Source of the DNA: an uncultured Lachnospiraceae bacterium
Lineage (GTDB): Bacteria > Bacillota > Clostridia > Lachnospirales > Lachnospiraceae
Assembly (NCBI GenBank): GCA_902476265.1
Contig: CABSCP010000033.1
Coordinates: 1-53,315, forward strand
Direction of reading: 5' to 3'
Length of the DNA stretch: 53,315 nt
A model generated the notes under the pieces. The model was not told where the DNA came from and did no database searches. It was given only the letters and a program-made list of their open reading frames with translations. Shown here piece by piece: positions 17,268 to 26,008 of the stretch. Each line of letters starts with the position of its first letter. Within the stretch, counting starts at the first letter, position 1. The translations under genes and the position numbers were made by a program.

Positions 17268-17701
17268 CTGCAATTCAAAGCGAAACACTTTATCCCCCTT
17301 TTCAGTTTCGCAGCGAGAAGCAAATAGCCCGTCATGCTCCTTGAAAAAGAAAGCGGCGCAAGAGAACGGCGACGCAGCATAGGGCAAATCAGATACGTTC
17401 CTTTTGCGCCGAGCTATACGGCAGGTGCGCCATGACGCTTTGTCCCCTATGGGAAAAAGCCGAGCGACCAACACCGCGCCGGAACACAAGCGTAGCGGCT
17501 TGTGGGCGACAACGCGCAAAATACATAATGATACTCCCTTATAGCCACAGTCCGAGCGTTCAAAGCGTCGCAGGCAATGGGTAGGGCTGCATGAGAACCG
17601 TGCAGGGGTGAAACTCCCGTGAGGTTGTGCTAACAACCGTCTGATTAAAGCTCTTCTTCGTAAATTGACCTTTTAGCCATTCTACGAAAGGGGGTATTCC
17701 T
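17268..17701 (+). other. Non-coding region with stacked hairpins upstream of xis
   Basis: No convincing gene in 434 bases. Hairpins seen: cacaagc/gcttgtg at 17485-17504 and, close to xis, ctgca/tgcag (17587-17605), ggggtgaaactccc (17605-17618) and ggttgt/acaacc (17623-17638). This could be a structured leader controlling xis and int, or part of the DNA binding region of the recombinase. Ribosome binding site for xis is gaaagggggt at about 17687. Confidence 0.45.
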
Positions 17702-17938
17702 ATGGCAAAAAAGGAAACAGCAAGCCCCGTTATCCCTGTATTCCCTATGTTAAAGACCGTTGAGCAAATGAGCAAAATCAGCGGTATCGGGGAAAATAAA
17801 TTGCGTGAACTTATGGATAGCGGCGAGCTTGAATATATACAAAATGGGAACCGTCGTTTGATAGCCGACGCTGCTATTTGGGATTGGTACCACAGAGCAA
17901 AGATAGCGGCGAAGCCCCCGGCAGGACAAGGGGGTTAA
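17702..17938 (+). CDS. xis: Excisionase (Xis-like, HTH family)
   Basis: A 78-aa protein with an excisionase-type winged HTH (MLKTVEQMSKISGIGENKLR, then ELEYIQNGNRRLIADAAIWDWY). Located 3 bases before the integrase with which it acts. Xis proteins bind the element ends and turn the integrase toward excision. A Pro/Gly tail (KPPAGQGG) follows. Confidence 0.88.
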   Translation: MAKKETASPVIPVFPMLKTVEQMSKISGIGENKLRELMDSGELEYIQNGNRRLIADAAIWDWYHRAKIAAKPPAGQGG

Positions 17939-17941
17939 GCT

Positions 17942-19213
17942 ATGGCAATCAGAACAAGACAGGCAAAGAACAAACGCGACAGCAACGGCGTACTGACCGG
18001 GCGGCCGGGTACCGTTTACGACGTTGATATAAAGTACACCGCCCCCGACGGGGCGAAAAAATCCTATACAAAGCGAGGGTTCGCAACCAAACGCGAAGCG
18101 GCGCAGCATGAAGCGGAAATGAAAACGAAGCTCCAAAGCCCCGGACAAATCGCGTCCATTTCTTCACAGGGAAAGCAGACCGTCGCCCACTATCTCAATG
18201 AATGGGTGGAAAGCTATGCAAGGGTAAACTTGCGCCCCTCTACTTACGACGGGTACAAAAGAACCATTGCAAACTATATCAATCCCTATATTGGCGGCGT
18301 TGCCCTTAATCAGCTTACCCCCGCTATGGTAGACAAGATGTTTCAACAGATTATCGACAAGGGCTTGAAACCGTCCACCGCAGCGGGGGCAAAGCGCGTT
18401 TTAAGCGTCGCCCTGGGACACGCCCGCAAGTATCGGTATATAGAAACCAACGCGGCGCGGGACACACTCACGAAGTTTGGCAAGGGCGATAAGACCCCCG
18501 ACCCTTACACGCCGGAGCAAGTCAAGGCACTCATGCAGCGTGTCGAGGGTACGGTTTGGGAAATGCCCGTTATTCTTGGCGGGCTGTACGGTATGCGCCG
18601 TTCTGAAATCTTGGGCTTGCGTTGGCGTAACGTGGATTTGGAAAATAACACCTTTGACGTGTCCGAGCAGTTACCTTTTAAGGTGCCGCCGAAATCCAAC
18701 GGCAGGACGCTACCCATTACTGACCTTGCCCGCCCGTTTTTTCTCAAACAGTTTGCGGCGCAGGAAGCGCAAAAGGAGCAGGCGACAAAAGAGGGCAAGC
18801 CCTATTATGACAACGACCTTGTTGTAGCGAAGCCGGACGGTGCGCCTATTGCCGCGTCGTGGGTATCTTCACAGTTTGGAAAGCTCCTTGAAGATTTGGA
18901 AATGCCACATATACGCTTTCACGATTTGCGCCATACGGCGGCTACCAATATGCACCAACTGACGGGCGACTTTTATACCGTGGGTGAAATCTTGGGACAT
19001 ACGCTTGCGGGTATCGGCGCGTCGTTGGGGCTGTCCATGAACTTTGAAGCCGTTACCGCCCGTTATGTAGACGTTCGCCTTGAACGCAAAAAGGAAGTCC
19101 TTGACGCATACCACAACGCATTGGAAAAAGCAGACCCGGCACAGGCAAAGGAAACGGCAGCGAAAAAAGAGAAAGGCGCGGCGAAGAAAAAAAGCCGTGA
19201 TATTTCCCTTTAA
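17942..19213 (+). CDS. int: Tyrosine recombinase / integrase
   Basis: A 423-aa Tn916-family integrase. N-terminal arm-binding region (about 20-70), core-binding SAM-like domain (about 78-175), and catalytic domain from about 190 with R219 (GMRRSEILGLRW), H327-x2-R330 (HDLRHTAA), H353 (LGH) and Y375 (ARYVDV). The stretch between H353 and Y375 is longer than in most relatives; this longer form is one I recognise from similar element integrases. The C-terminal tail is Lys/Ala rich. It catalyses excision and integration of the element. Confidence 0.94.
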   Translation: MAIRTRQAKNKRDSNGVLTGRPGTVYDVDIKYTAPDGAKKSYTKRGFATKREAAQHEAEMKTKLQSPGQIASISSQGKQTVAHYLNEWVESYARVNLRPSTYDGYKRTIANYINPYIGGVALNQLTPAMVDKMFQQIIDKGLKPSTAAGAKRVLSVALGHARKYRYIETNAARDTLTKFGKGDKTPDPYTPEQVKALMQRVEGTVWEMPVILGGLYGMRRSEILGLRWRNVDLENNTFDVSEQLPFKVPPKSNGRTLPITDLARPFFLKQFAAQEAQKEQATKEGKPYYDNDLVVAKPDGAPIAASWVSSQFGKLLEDLEMPHIRFHDLRHTAATNMHQLTGDFYTVGEILGHTLAGIGASLGLSMNFEAVTARYVDVRLERKKEVLDAYHNALEKADPAQAKETAAKKEKGAAKKKSRDISL

Positions 19214-19500
19214 TCTCACGCAACCTTTTACCGCTTCTTATAGCGTTTTATATCGCCCCGTCGAGTTGGGGCGGCAAAAAAGCGTCAAACGGCTTTTTTC
19301 AGCCGCAGGCGCAAGAACGCAGAAAGCCGCAAAAACATAGTGTTTATGCGGCTTCCCGGCGTTTACGTTATCAACTTTTATCTTGTGGAGCGACAGAAAA
19401 TTCTACTATTTTTTAAAGTTTAATTTCGCCAGGATGGGTGAGATGCAGTCACCCTCCGGCTGTCCTGTTAAGCATATTATAATCATCTATACGAAAAATC
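19214..19500. other. ICE right end and host junction (no gene)
   Basis: Contains a hairpin gccgca/tgcggc with inner aaaca/tgttt (about 19326-19352), then an AT-rich tract (ctattttttaaagtttaat, about 19406-19424) that would suit the T/A-rich targets of this integrase family. After it, 19430-19475 folds as a stem-loop (gggtg/caccc with agga/tcct) that lies just downstream of the minus-strand acyltransferase operon. The precise boundary is not resolved. Confidence 0.4.
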
Positions 19501-20169
19501 TCAACCGTTGAGCGCTTCTTCCATCCGCTCGCGCACCTCTTCCAGCAGCGCCTTGGCCGCCGCCTTCCCACTCCGCTCCGAAGGCGGATATACGGGAGGC
19601 AAAATCACCAGTTCCATCCCGTCCTTTCTTCGGACACCGTTTTTCCGGAAACGGGGATAGAACCGCAGCACACAGGGAATCACCGGTTTTTTGTACTTCA
19701 CCGCAAAGGTGAATGCGCCGGGCCGGAAAGGACGCAGCTGCCGGCAGCCGCCGATCAGTTCCCCTTCGGGATAAATCTGCAGGATCTGCCCTTCCGAAAA
19801 CGCCTTCTCCACCCTTTGATAAACCGGCTTCCATCCGTCGATGCTCTCCGGCAGGGGGATTCCGCCCATCAACTTCACAATCGGCCCTGCCACCGGAATC
19901 CGCAGATTGGATGCCAGGGTTAAAAACTGAACAAAATAATCTTTCCATAAATAAGCCATCATAATGCAGTCCAGCGTATGGATATGATTGCATACGCTCA
20001 CTCCGCCCTGCCTGACCGCTTCTTCCGGGATTTCACCACAGATGCGCCATCCATACAGAACGCGGAACACAGGAGGAAAAAGCCGGAATATGATCCGGCG
20101 CAGCAGGCGGTACAGCCAATGATCCGGGCAAAATGAGGAAAGCTGCGCTTCCCTTTTATCCTTTTGCAT
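19501..20169 (-). CDS. 1-acyl-sn-glycerol-3-phosphate acyltransferase family protein (PlsC-like)
   Basis: A 222-aa membrane-associated enzyme with the acyltransferase motifs NH62-x4-D67 (NHIHTLD) and P134-E-G-E137 (YPEGE), plus hydrophobic stretches for membrane contact. PlsC enzymes transfer an acyl chain to lysophosphatidate; distant members acylate other lipids. It is the last gene of a six-gene operon and starts 14 bases inside the glycosyltransferase gene, which suggests a shared lipid product, for example an acylated glycolipid. That product is inferred. Confidence 0.85.
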   Translation of the reverse strand: MQKDKREAQLSSFCPDHWLYRLLRRIIFRLFPPVFRVLYGWRICGEIPEEAVRQGGVSVCNHIHTLDCIMMAYLWKDYFVQFLTLASNLRIPVAGPIVKLMGGIPLPESIDGWKPVYQRVEKAFSEGQILQIYPEGELIGGCRQLRPFRPGAFTFAVKYKKPVIPCVLRFYPRFRKNGVRRKDGMELVILPPVYPPSERSGKAAAKALLEEVRERMEEALNG

Positions 20170-21298
20170 TGTCTGCCGCCTCCGCTATCGCTTCCTCAAA
20201 CATTTCTTCCGCCCGCTTAATGCTGTTTTTCAGCCGGTATTTCCCGGCGCTTTCGGCATAGACCTTCCCCATCTTTCTCCGCTGTGCGGCATGTTCATAC
20301 CACCAGTCGATCTTTTTTGCCAGGTCCTCCGCGTTTCCGGCTTTAAACAGGCTGCGTTCATCCAGCGCAAACTGAGGCGTTGCCGACAGCGGTGAATCCG
20401 CGATCACCGGCACCAGCCCTGCCGCGATGGCTTCCAGACACGCAATGGCTTCTATTTCCACATCCGCGGCATGGACATACAAATCGCTCATTGCCATCAG
20501 TTCACACAACCGTCCGGTATCATAAAACCCGAAAATAGGTTTGTTTTTCAGGAAAAATCCTTTTCTTTCCAAAGATTTTTTCTTCGGCCCCTGGCCGGCT
20601 AAGATCAGCTGGATCTTATCGGAATGAGCGGATTTTTTCACCGCCTTTATGAGCACATCCTGCCGCTTTTCCTCCGAATAGCGCCCCACCATTAAAATCA
20701 CAAATTTATGGGCCAGTTCGGGCTCCTTCTGCCTTTCCACCGGTTCAAATTCCGGTGATACCCCGTTTGAAATCACATGCAGCTTCGCCTGATATCCATG
20801 AATTTTCAGCTGGTTTGCGATGAAATTGCTAGGGCAGTGAATATGGCTGAACTGATTGTAAAAATCGTCCCTGAACCAGTCATACAACAACTCATTTACC
20901 TTTTTGCTGTGTCCCATGTGCAGCGTGGAAGTAATGTTTTCCGGCTGGACATGAAAAGCGGCCGTGACCGGCTTTCCCATTTCTTTCGCAATGCGAAGCC
21001 CCGCCCGGGACAGGGCAAAGGGCATCATAAAATGCACCACATCCGCCCAGGCGATCGCCTGTTCCAGCGTTTCCGGATTGGCCTTTGCCAGCACCATTCC
21101 CTGGCTCTTAATAATGGAATCCGCAATGGGCAGGAACCGGATTGCCGGCATGGGGTATTTCCCTTCCGCCGGTTTGCCCGATGCGGCCACCCGCACCTCA
21201 TGTCCGTCCTCTTTCAGCGCCCCGGCAAAACGCCGGGCACTGATTGTAGTACCGTTGTTGCCTTCATCGAACTGATCCATCACCAAAAGGATTTTCAT
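20156..21298 (-). CDS. GT4-family glycosyltransferase
   Basis: A 380-aa GT-B protein. N-terminal Rossmann half begins MKILLVMDQFDEGNNGTTIS with the loop used for acceptor contact; the C-terminal half has GRYSEEKRQDVLIKAVKKS and the donor motif EAIACLEAIAAGLVPVIAD, the E-x7-E pattern of GT4 enzymes. Relatives include diacylglycerol glucosyltransferases and other sugar-lipid enzymes. It overlaps the ECF ATPase by 4 bases (atga) and the PlsC-like gene by 14, so it is tightly co-translated. Confidence 0.87.
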   Translation of the reverse strand: MKILLVMDQFDEGNNGTTISARRFAGALKEDGHEVRVAASGKPAEGKYPMPAIRFLPIADSIIKSQGMVLAKANPETLEQAIAWADVVHFMMPFALSRAGLRIAKEMGKPVTAAFHVQPENITSTLHMGHSKKVNELLYDWFRDDFYNQFSHIHCPSNFIANQLKIHGYQAKLHVISNGVSPEFEPVERQKEPELAHKFVILMVGRYSEEKRQDVLIKAVKKSAHSDKIQLILAGQGPKKKSLERKGFFLKNKPIFGFYDTGRLCELMAMSDLYVHAADVEIEAIACLEAIAAGLVPVIADSPLSATPQFALDERSLFKAGNAEDLAKKIDWWYEHAAQRRKMGKVYAESAGKYRLKNSIKRAEEMFEEAIAEAADNAKG

Positions 21299-23007
21299 AA
21301 TTCCCCACCGATTTCCTCTAAAAATTCTTCTACCGTCAGGTAGATATCCTCATATCCCAGCCTGCCGCACAGCTGAGTCACATGAGGCTGATGCAGGCAG
21401 GCCTCTTCCAGAGCCTCTTTTTTCCCGAAAACAGCCCCTGCATCCCCGTCCGCCAGAATCTTCCCGTGGGCCATAACAATCACCCGCCGGAAATACTCCG
21501 CCACAAAATCCATATCATGTAAAATAGCAAGCACAAGCCTTCCTTCTGCAGACAGCTTTCTGATAATTTCCCCGATCCTCTTCCGCCCCAGGTAATCCTG
21601 GGCGATGGTGGGCTCATCCAAAATCACCACATCCGTATCCATGGCCAGCACGGAGGCAATGGCCACCATCTTGCGCTCGTTGAGCTCCAGATCATAGGGG
21701 TTTTCCCCTTCTTTTCCCATAAGTCCTGTGAGGGTAAGCGCCCTGTCGGCTTTCTCTCTCGCTTCCTCCCGGCTCATGCCGATATTGACAGGACCGAACA
21801 TGACTTCATCCAGCACATTATATTTAAAAATCTGGTCGTCCGGGTTCTGGAACACGTATCCTACTTTTCCCGCCAGCATGGCTACGGTTTTTCCGGCGAT
21901 GTCCTCTCCCCGAAAAAAGATATTCCCGGAAACCGGTTTTAATAACCCTTTCAAAAGTTTCACCAGCGTGGTTTTTCCCGCCCCGTTCTGACCGATCACA
22001 GCGGTGGGCCGGTTATCCAGAATCAGATTAAAATCCCGGAGGACGGGCGCGCTTTTTTCATAGTAAAATTCCAGCCGGTCTATGGAAAACATATTTTTCA
22101 CGGAGGAAATGCCGTCGGAAGCGTTCCGCTCCTTTTTCTTCCGGGCCAAAGCTGAAATGCCGGAGCCTTTTTTCAGGCTGTCCAGCAGGCCTGCCGCCTC
22201 TTCTGCCGTCACGGGATAGGTGCCGTCGTCCAGCTTCTTTCCCAGCTTTTTGCAGATTCTGGTAAAAGCAGGCGGTTCTATGCCATATGCCTCCACATTC
22301 TCCATGGAAAAGATCTTTTCCGGGGTATCGAACGCGATCTGCTTTCCTCTGTGCAAAAGAAGAATGCGGTCACAGTAGGCCGCCATTTTTTCAATCTTCT
22401 GCTCGATCATCAGGATCGTGATGCCCTTTCGGGCCAGCTGCTCCACCGCCGCAAAGACCTCTTCACTGCCCCGAGGATCCAGCTGGGATGTGGGTTCATC
22501 CAGAATCACCACATCCGGCTGCATCACCAGGATGCTGGCAATCGCCACCCGCTGCATCTGCCCTCCGGAAAGGTCAAAGGGATTCCGGTCCCGATACTGC
22601 CAGATGTCCAACAGTTTCAGCGTCTCCTCCGCCCGGCGTTTCATCTCGATTCGTTCCACACCCAGATTCTGCATGCCGAATGCCACTTCTTCAAAAACCG
22701 TGTCCCTGGCGCCGGAAAGCTGGTTAAACGGATTCTGAAATACCAGCCCCACCTTGCGGCACATTTCCGAAACCGGCGTTTTCCCCGCTTCCAGACCGTC
22801 CACCAGTACCCTGCCGCCGTAGGCGCCCTTATAAAACTGTGGTACCAGGCCGATCACCGCCTGGCTCAACGTGCTTTTTCCCGCGCCGTTTTCCCCGACA
22901 ATCCCGATAAACTCCCCTTTTTCCACCGAAAAACTAAGGCCGTCCAGCGCCAGCTTTTGTGTATGGGGATACCGGTACTTTAAATTTTCAACGCTCAAAA
23001 CAGACAT
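21295..23007 (-). CDS. ECF transporter fused double ATPase (EcfA-EcfA)
   Basis: About 570 aa, two ABC domains in tandem. Domain 1: Walker A GENGAGKST, signature LSGGQMQR, Walker B VVILDEPTSQLDP. Domain 2: Walker A GQNGAGKTT, Q-loop region VGYVFQNPDDQIF and Walker B VVILDEPTIAQD, but the signature reads LELNERKMVA rather than LSGGQ. The linker is about residues 250-310. It energises vitamin- or nucleobase-type uptake with EcfT and the S subunit. ATG 23007 is chosen (ggagg 8 bases before it) over an in-frame GTG at 23022. Confidence 0.92.
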   Translation of the reverse strand: MSVLSVENLKYRYPHTQKLALDGLSFSVEKGEFIGIVGENGAGKSTLSQAVIGLVPQFYKGAYGGRVLVDGLEAGKTPVSEMCRKVGLVFQNPFNQLSGARDTVFEEVAFGMQNLGVERIEMKRRAEETLKLLDIWQYRDRNPFDLSGGQMQRVAIASILVMQPDVVILDEPTSQLDPRGSEEVFAAVEQLARKGITILMIEQKIEKMAAYCDRILLLHRGKQIAFDTPEKIFSMENVEAYGIEPPAFTRICKKLGKKLDDGTYPVTAEEAAGLLDSLKKGSGISALARKKKERNASDGISSVKNMFSIDRLEFYYEKSAPVLRDFNLILDNRPTAVIGQNGAGKTTLVKLLKGLLKPVSGNIFFRGEDIAGKTVAMLAGKVGYVFQNPDDQIFKYNVLDEVMFGPVNIGMSREEAREKADRALTLTGLMGKEGENPYDLELNERKMVAIASVLAMDTDVVILDEPTIAQDYLGRKRIGEIIRKLSAEGRLVLAILHDMDFVAEYFRRVIVMAHGKILADGDAGAVFGKKEALEEACLHQPHVTQLCGRLGYEDIYLTVEEFLEEIGGEL

Positions 23008-23771
23008 TCCGCAATCCTCCACACAACTGCTACACCGATCAGAATGAACAAAATGACGGTGATTTCCCGGTCCCCTTTATGGCGCGGACGGTCCGCCAGA
23101 TACGTTTTTTTCTGTTTTGCCCCAAAGCCCCGCACCTCCAGCGCAATAGCTCTCTCCCTGGTATTGATGAGGGAACTCATCACCACCGGAGAAATCAGCG
23201 GGAGAAATGCTTTGGCCCTGGTCATCAGACTGCCTTCCGTTTCCATCCCCCTGCTTCTCTGGGCGTCCGTAATGGTATTCATCGTACCCATCATTTGAGG
23301 GATGATCTGGAAAACCGAATTGATAATATAGCCAAACCGCTGGGAAAATCCCCGCTTTTCCAACTCCTCCACCAGTTCCGAAGGCTTGGTGGAAAGCACC
23401 AGAACGGCAAAAGACAGAAGCATATTCAGAATATTGAAACCGATCCGGAGCGCATACATCAGGCCCTCTTTATAAAAATGCAGGGGGCCTGCCGAAAACA
23501 GAATAGTTGCATTTTTCTGGTTAAACAGTCCGTGTATCAAAAATATGGTGAGCAGAATGGTGAACGAAAAAGCAATCAGCGGAAAGGTTCTTTTCAAAAT
23601 CTTTCCGCCGGCCAATACACACAAGCTCACTGCAATGAAACACGGGAAGAGCCACATCCTGCCTGCAATCAGCGGGATGCTGACGGCAGTAACGATGTAG
23701 AGAAGTTTCGTGAAGGGATGCACCTTCGTCAGCCAGGTTCCGTTTTCCACATATAAGCTTATACTTTTCAT
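22995..23771 (-). CDS. ecfT: ECF transporter transmembrane subunit EcfT
   Basis: A 258-aa protein with about five to six membrane helices (for example KLLYIVTAVSIPLIAGRMWL) and the two A-R-G-like coupling motifs, QRSRGME and LEVRGFG, that dock on the ATPases. It overlaps the ATPase start by 13 bases and lies 2 bases after the S subunit, so the transporter is one cistron block. Dedicated (group I) rather than shared use is likely because all parts are together. Confidence 0.9.
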   Translation of the reverse strand: MKSISLYVENGTWLTKVHPFTKLLYIVTAVSIPLIAGRMWLFPCFIAVSLCVLAGGKILKRTFPLIAFSFTILLTIFLIHGLFNQKNATILFSAGPLHFYKEGLMYALRIGFNILNMLLSFAVLVLSTKPSELVEELEKRGFSQRFGYIINSVFQIIPQMMGTMNTITDAQRSRGMETEGSLMTRAKAFLPLISPVVMSSLINTRERAIALEVRGFGAKQKKTYLADRPRHKGDREITVILFILIGVAVVWRIAECLF

Positions 23772-23773
23772 AA

Positions 23774-24373
23774 TCAGTCAAGTCTTTCGATTTCCGCGTT
23801 TGCTTCATATAAAGCGGTCAGCTTTTTGGGCAGCCCCTTTAAGATGAAGAATACCACAATCAGGGTGATCAGTTTATCCGGCACGTCCACTACCACTTCA
23901 TCCAGGAAGGAGCCTAAAAGCACGGGCATATGAGCCGCCTGGGTGGCTGCAAAAACAGCATCTCCCCATACATTGCCGGTGGTGCCGCCCCAGAAAATCA
24001 CATTTAACGGCGTGGAAATCACCACTGCCACAAGGCCCGCCACACATGCGGTAATCAGCGCCTTGGGGAAGGTTTTCATGAATCCTGTCCGCGCCATAAT
24101 ACCGGCCGCAACACCGATCCCCAAACTGGTGAGCGCATAGATGAGGGTGATGTTATCCCCCGCCGTAAAACCGTAAATCAGGTTATTGGCAGCGCCGCAG
24201 ATCGCGCCGATGACAGGCCCTCCCAGGCAGCCGCCGATACAGGTGCCGATGGAATCCAGCCACAGGGGCAGCTTTAAAAAGCTTGCAAATAACTTTCCGA
24301 GATAATTGATGCCGATGCAGGCCGGAATCAAAACGATTGTGGCCGCATCAAATTTTGTTTTGAACAGTTTCAT
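23774..24373 (-). CDS. ECF transporter substrate-binding S component
   Basis: A 199-aa hydrophobic protein with about six helices and Gly/Ala-rich interfaces (GTCIGGCLGGPVIGAICGAA, YALTSLGIGVAAGI), as in S components. A ribosome binding site (ggggag) lies upstream and 26 bases separate it from the phosphorylase gene. The substrate is not readable from sequence; linkage to a uridine-phosphorylase-like enzyme suggests a nucleoside or base, which is inference. Confidence 0.8.
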   Translation of the reverse strand: MKLFKTKFDAATIVLIPACIGINYLGKLFASFLKLPLWLDSIGTCIGGCLGGPVIGAICGAANNLIYGFTAGDNITLIYALTSLGIGVAAGIMARTGFMKTFPKALITACVAGLVAVVISTPLNVIFWGGTTGNVWGDAVFAATQAAHMPVLLGSFLDEVVVDVPDKLITLIVVFFILKGLPKKLTALYEANAEIERLD

Positions 24374-24399
24374 CTTACTTCTCCCCTTTCTTTTGTTGC

Positions 24400-25155
24400 T
24401 TACAGCATCACCGCTGTGCCATTTATCCTTTCAAGCGCCAGAAACGCTGTCAGAATCTCGTTTTTCTCCCCCGCTGCAGTGGCTTCTTCCCCGCTCTGAT
24501 AGCGGCCCACGCTCTCCGCCACATTCCCCCGATAACCGGAAACCACATTCAGGATGGAGGCCGTTCTTACGCCCCTGAGTCCGCCTGCCACAAACAGCGC
24601 AGCGGTTTCCATATCCGAAGCGATCACGCCCCGCTTCGACCATTCTTCGTACACAGAAGGATTCCCGTCCCCGTACAGGCAGTCATGGCAGCGTCCGATC
24701 CCGATGTGATAAGGGATTTTCAGACTGTCGGCGCTGTCCTTACAGGCCGTCAGCAGTTCAAAATCCGGTATTGCCGGATACTGGACCGGCACATATCCCC
24801 TGGAAGCCCCGTCATCCCGGACGGCTCCGCTGACGAAAACCAGATCCCCCAGGGAAAGGCGCGGGGAAAGCGCGCCGCAGCTGCCGATGCGCACCATGGC
24901 TTTCACCCCCGTTTTGGCCAGTTCTTCCACCGCAATGGCGGCAGAAGGACCTCCCATACCGGTGGACATCACCAGGATTTCCACTCCGTGAAATTTACCC
25001 CGAAAACTTTGATATTCCCTGTTAAAAGCCAGAAATTCCGGTTCCTCCAGATATTGGGCCGCCCGCTCTGCCCGCGCCGGATCCCCGGGCAGGACCGCGT
25101 ATCGGATTCCCAGATCTTCCGGCAGCGCGATATGCGGCATACGCCCTGCTGCCAT
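24400..25155 (-). CDS. Nucleoside phosphorylase, uridine-phosphorylase-like
   Basis: A 251-aa protein of the PNP/UDP family. GDPAR at 24-28 fits the phosphate-binding loop, IGSCGAL (90-96) the substrate loop, and SDMETAAL (180-187) the ribose-binding Glu motif. The segment VRDDGASRGYVPVQYPAIPD resembles uridine phosphorylases more than purine enzymes. It would split nucleosides to base and (deoxy)ribose-1-phosphate. It is the first gene of the operon with an ECF transporter, which may import the nucleoside. Confidence 0.87.
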   Translation of the reverse strand: MAAGRMPHIALPEDLGIRYAVLPGDPARAERAAQYLEEPEFLAFNREYQSFRGKFHGVEILVMSTGMGGPSAAIAVEELAKTGVKAMVRIGSCGALSPRLSLGDLVFVSGAVRDDGASRGYVPVQYPAIPDFELLTACKDSADSLKIPYHIGIGRCHDCLYGDGNPSVYEEWSKRGVIASDMETAALFVAGGLRGVRTASILNVVSGYRGNVAESVGRYQSGEEATAAGEKNEILTAFLALERINGTAVML

Positions 25156-25216
25156 ACATTTTCCCCCTTATGTATAAACTGAAATCTTTTGAAACATGCT
25201 ATTCCATAGTAGCTTA

Positions 25217-25245
25217 AACATATCACTTTAGTATGTAAAAGTCAA
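25217..25245 (-). promoter_or_regulatory. Promoter of the phosphorylase-ECF-glycosyltransferase operon
   Basis: On the minus strand TTGACT (25240-25245), 17-base spacer, TATGTT (25217-25222), about 60 bases before the start at 25155. No known riboswitch fold was recognised in the leader. Confidence 0.55.
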
Positions 25246-25408
25246 CCTTCCCGGGGCGTGCATCTGCCGCTGTGCCTGATTGAAAGCCGGGCCCTTAAGG
25301 TTTATACTGGTGTAAGAGTCCTTCCCCGTCCCAACCGCGGCGAGGGCAAAACAACAAAAAAATGCCGCAGATAACAGGCGGAACCGCCGCCGGATCACAG
25401 GAGCTGCC

Positions 25409-26008
25409 ATGAAAAATCTGAATACTACAAATCCTGCTGCCAATGAGAATCGGAAAAGAGATCTTCTCCTTGTAATTGACATGCAGAACGTCTACACCAA
25501 AGGACAGGCCTGGGCCTGCCGGAATACACGCCAAACCTCTGCGGCCATCCGCAGACTGCTGGATGCAGAGGTCTGTGCAAATGTACTGTTCACCCGATAC
25601 TTAGCGTCACAACAGCCTGCGGGTGTCTGGGCAGAATATAACCGGCTCAATGAAGCCATCAACAAAGACCGATTCGCCAATGAAATGATGCCGGAATTTG
25701 TTCCCTATCTGGAGCGCTGGCCGCTTCTGACCAAATCCGTCTATTCTTCCTTCGCCATCCCGGAAGTCAAAAAAGCGGCCCAAAAAGCGGGCCGTGTGCT
25801 CATCACCGGAGTGGTGGCGGAATGCTGCATTCTGTCCACCGTCCTGGCCGGCATCGATGAAGGCTGTAAAATCATCTATTTAAAAGACGCTGTTTCCGGC
25901 CTGACCGCCGAATCTGAGGCAGAGACCGAGAAAATCATTTCTTACTTCGCTCCTCTTCATGCACAAATTATGACTGTGGACGATTATTTATCCCGGGTAC
26001 GGCAATGA
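25409..26008 (+). CDS. Isochorismatase-like cysteine hydrolase
   Basis: A 199-aa protein with the Asp-Lys-Cys triad of the family: D24 (LLVIDMQN), K109 (LLTKSVYSSF) and a cysteine at 139/140 (GVVAECCILST), and the cis-peptide region before it. Relatives include nicotinamidases and other amidases; the substrate cannot be set. The start follows caggagctgcc. The gene is divergent from the nucleoside operon, and its last 41 bases overlap the 3' end of the convergent membrane protein gene. Confidence 0.87.
   Translation: MKNLNTTNPAANENRKRDLLLVIDMQNVYTKGQAWACRNTRQTSAAIRRLLDAEVCANVLFTRYLASQQPAGVWAEYNRLNEAINKDRFANEMMPEFVPYLERWPLLTKSVYSSFAIPEVKKAAQKAGRVLITGVVAECCILSTVLAGIDEGCKIIYLKDAVSGLTAESEAETEKIISYFAPLHAQIMTVDDYLSRVRQ

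Larger units (their letters stand above)
1..19415. mobile_element. Integrative conjugative element (Tn1549/Tn916-like), right-hand part
   Basis: Seen: antirestriction, TTRAP, relaxase, MobC, sigma-like, HTH_16-type, excisionase and tyrosine integrase genes follow one another in the order usual for Tn1549-like elements of Firmicutes, with the integrase outermost on the right. The left part (transfer apparatus, left end) is outside the window. The right boundary is inferred: integrase ends at 19213, a hairpin and an AT-rich tract follow to about 19415, and the gene at 19501 has different codon use and belongs to a housekeeping-like operon. The exact right end is uncertain by tens of bases because no second copy of the attachment site is available in the window. 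Confidence 0.8.

Noticed and set aside
17232..17636. 134-codon minus-strand frame in the gap before xis
   Set aside because: Opposite to all neighbours, Arg/Cys/Ser-rich composition of a chance frame, no start signal.
22351..22983. 210-codon plus-strand frame antisense to the ECF ATPase
   Set aside because: His/Gln/Arg-rich shadow of the real gene on the other strand.
25156..25408. Riboswitch before the nucleoside/ECF operon
   Set aside because: No known riboswitch core could be recognised; only a promoter was supported.
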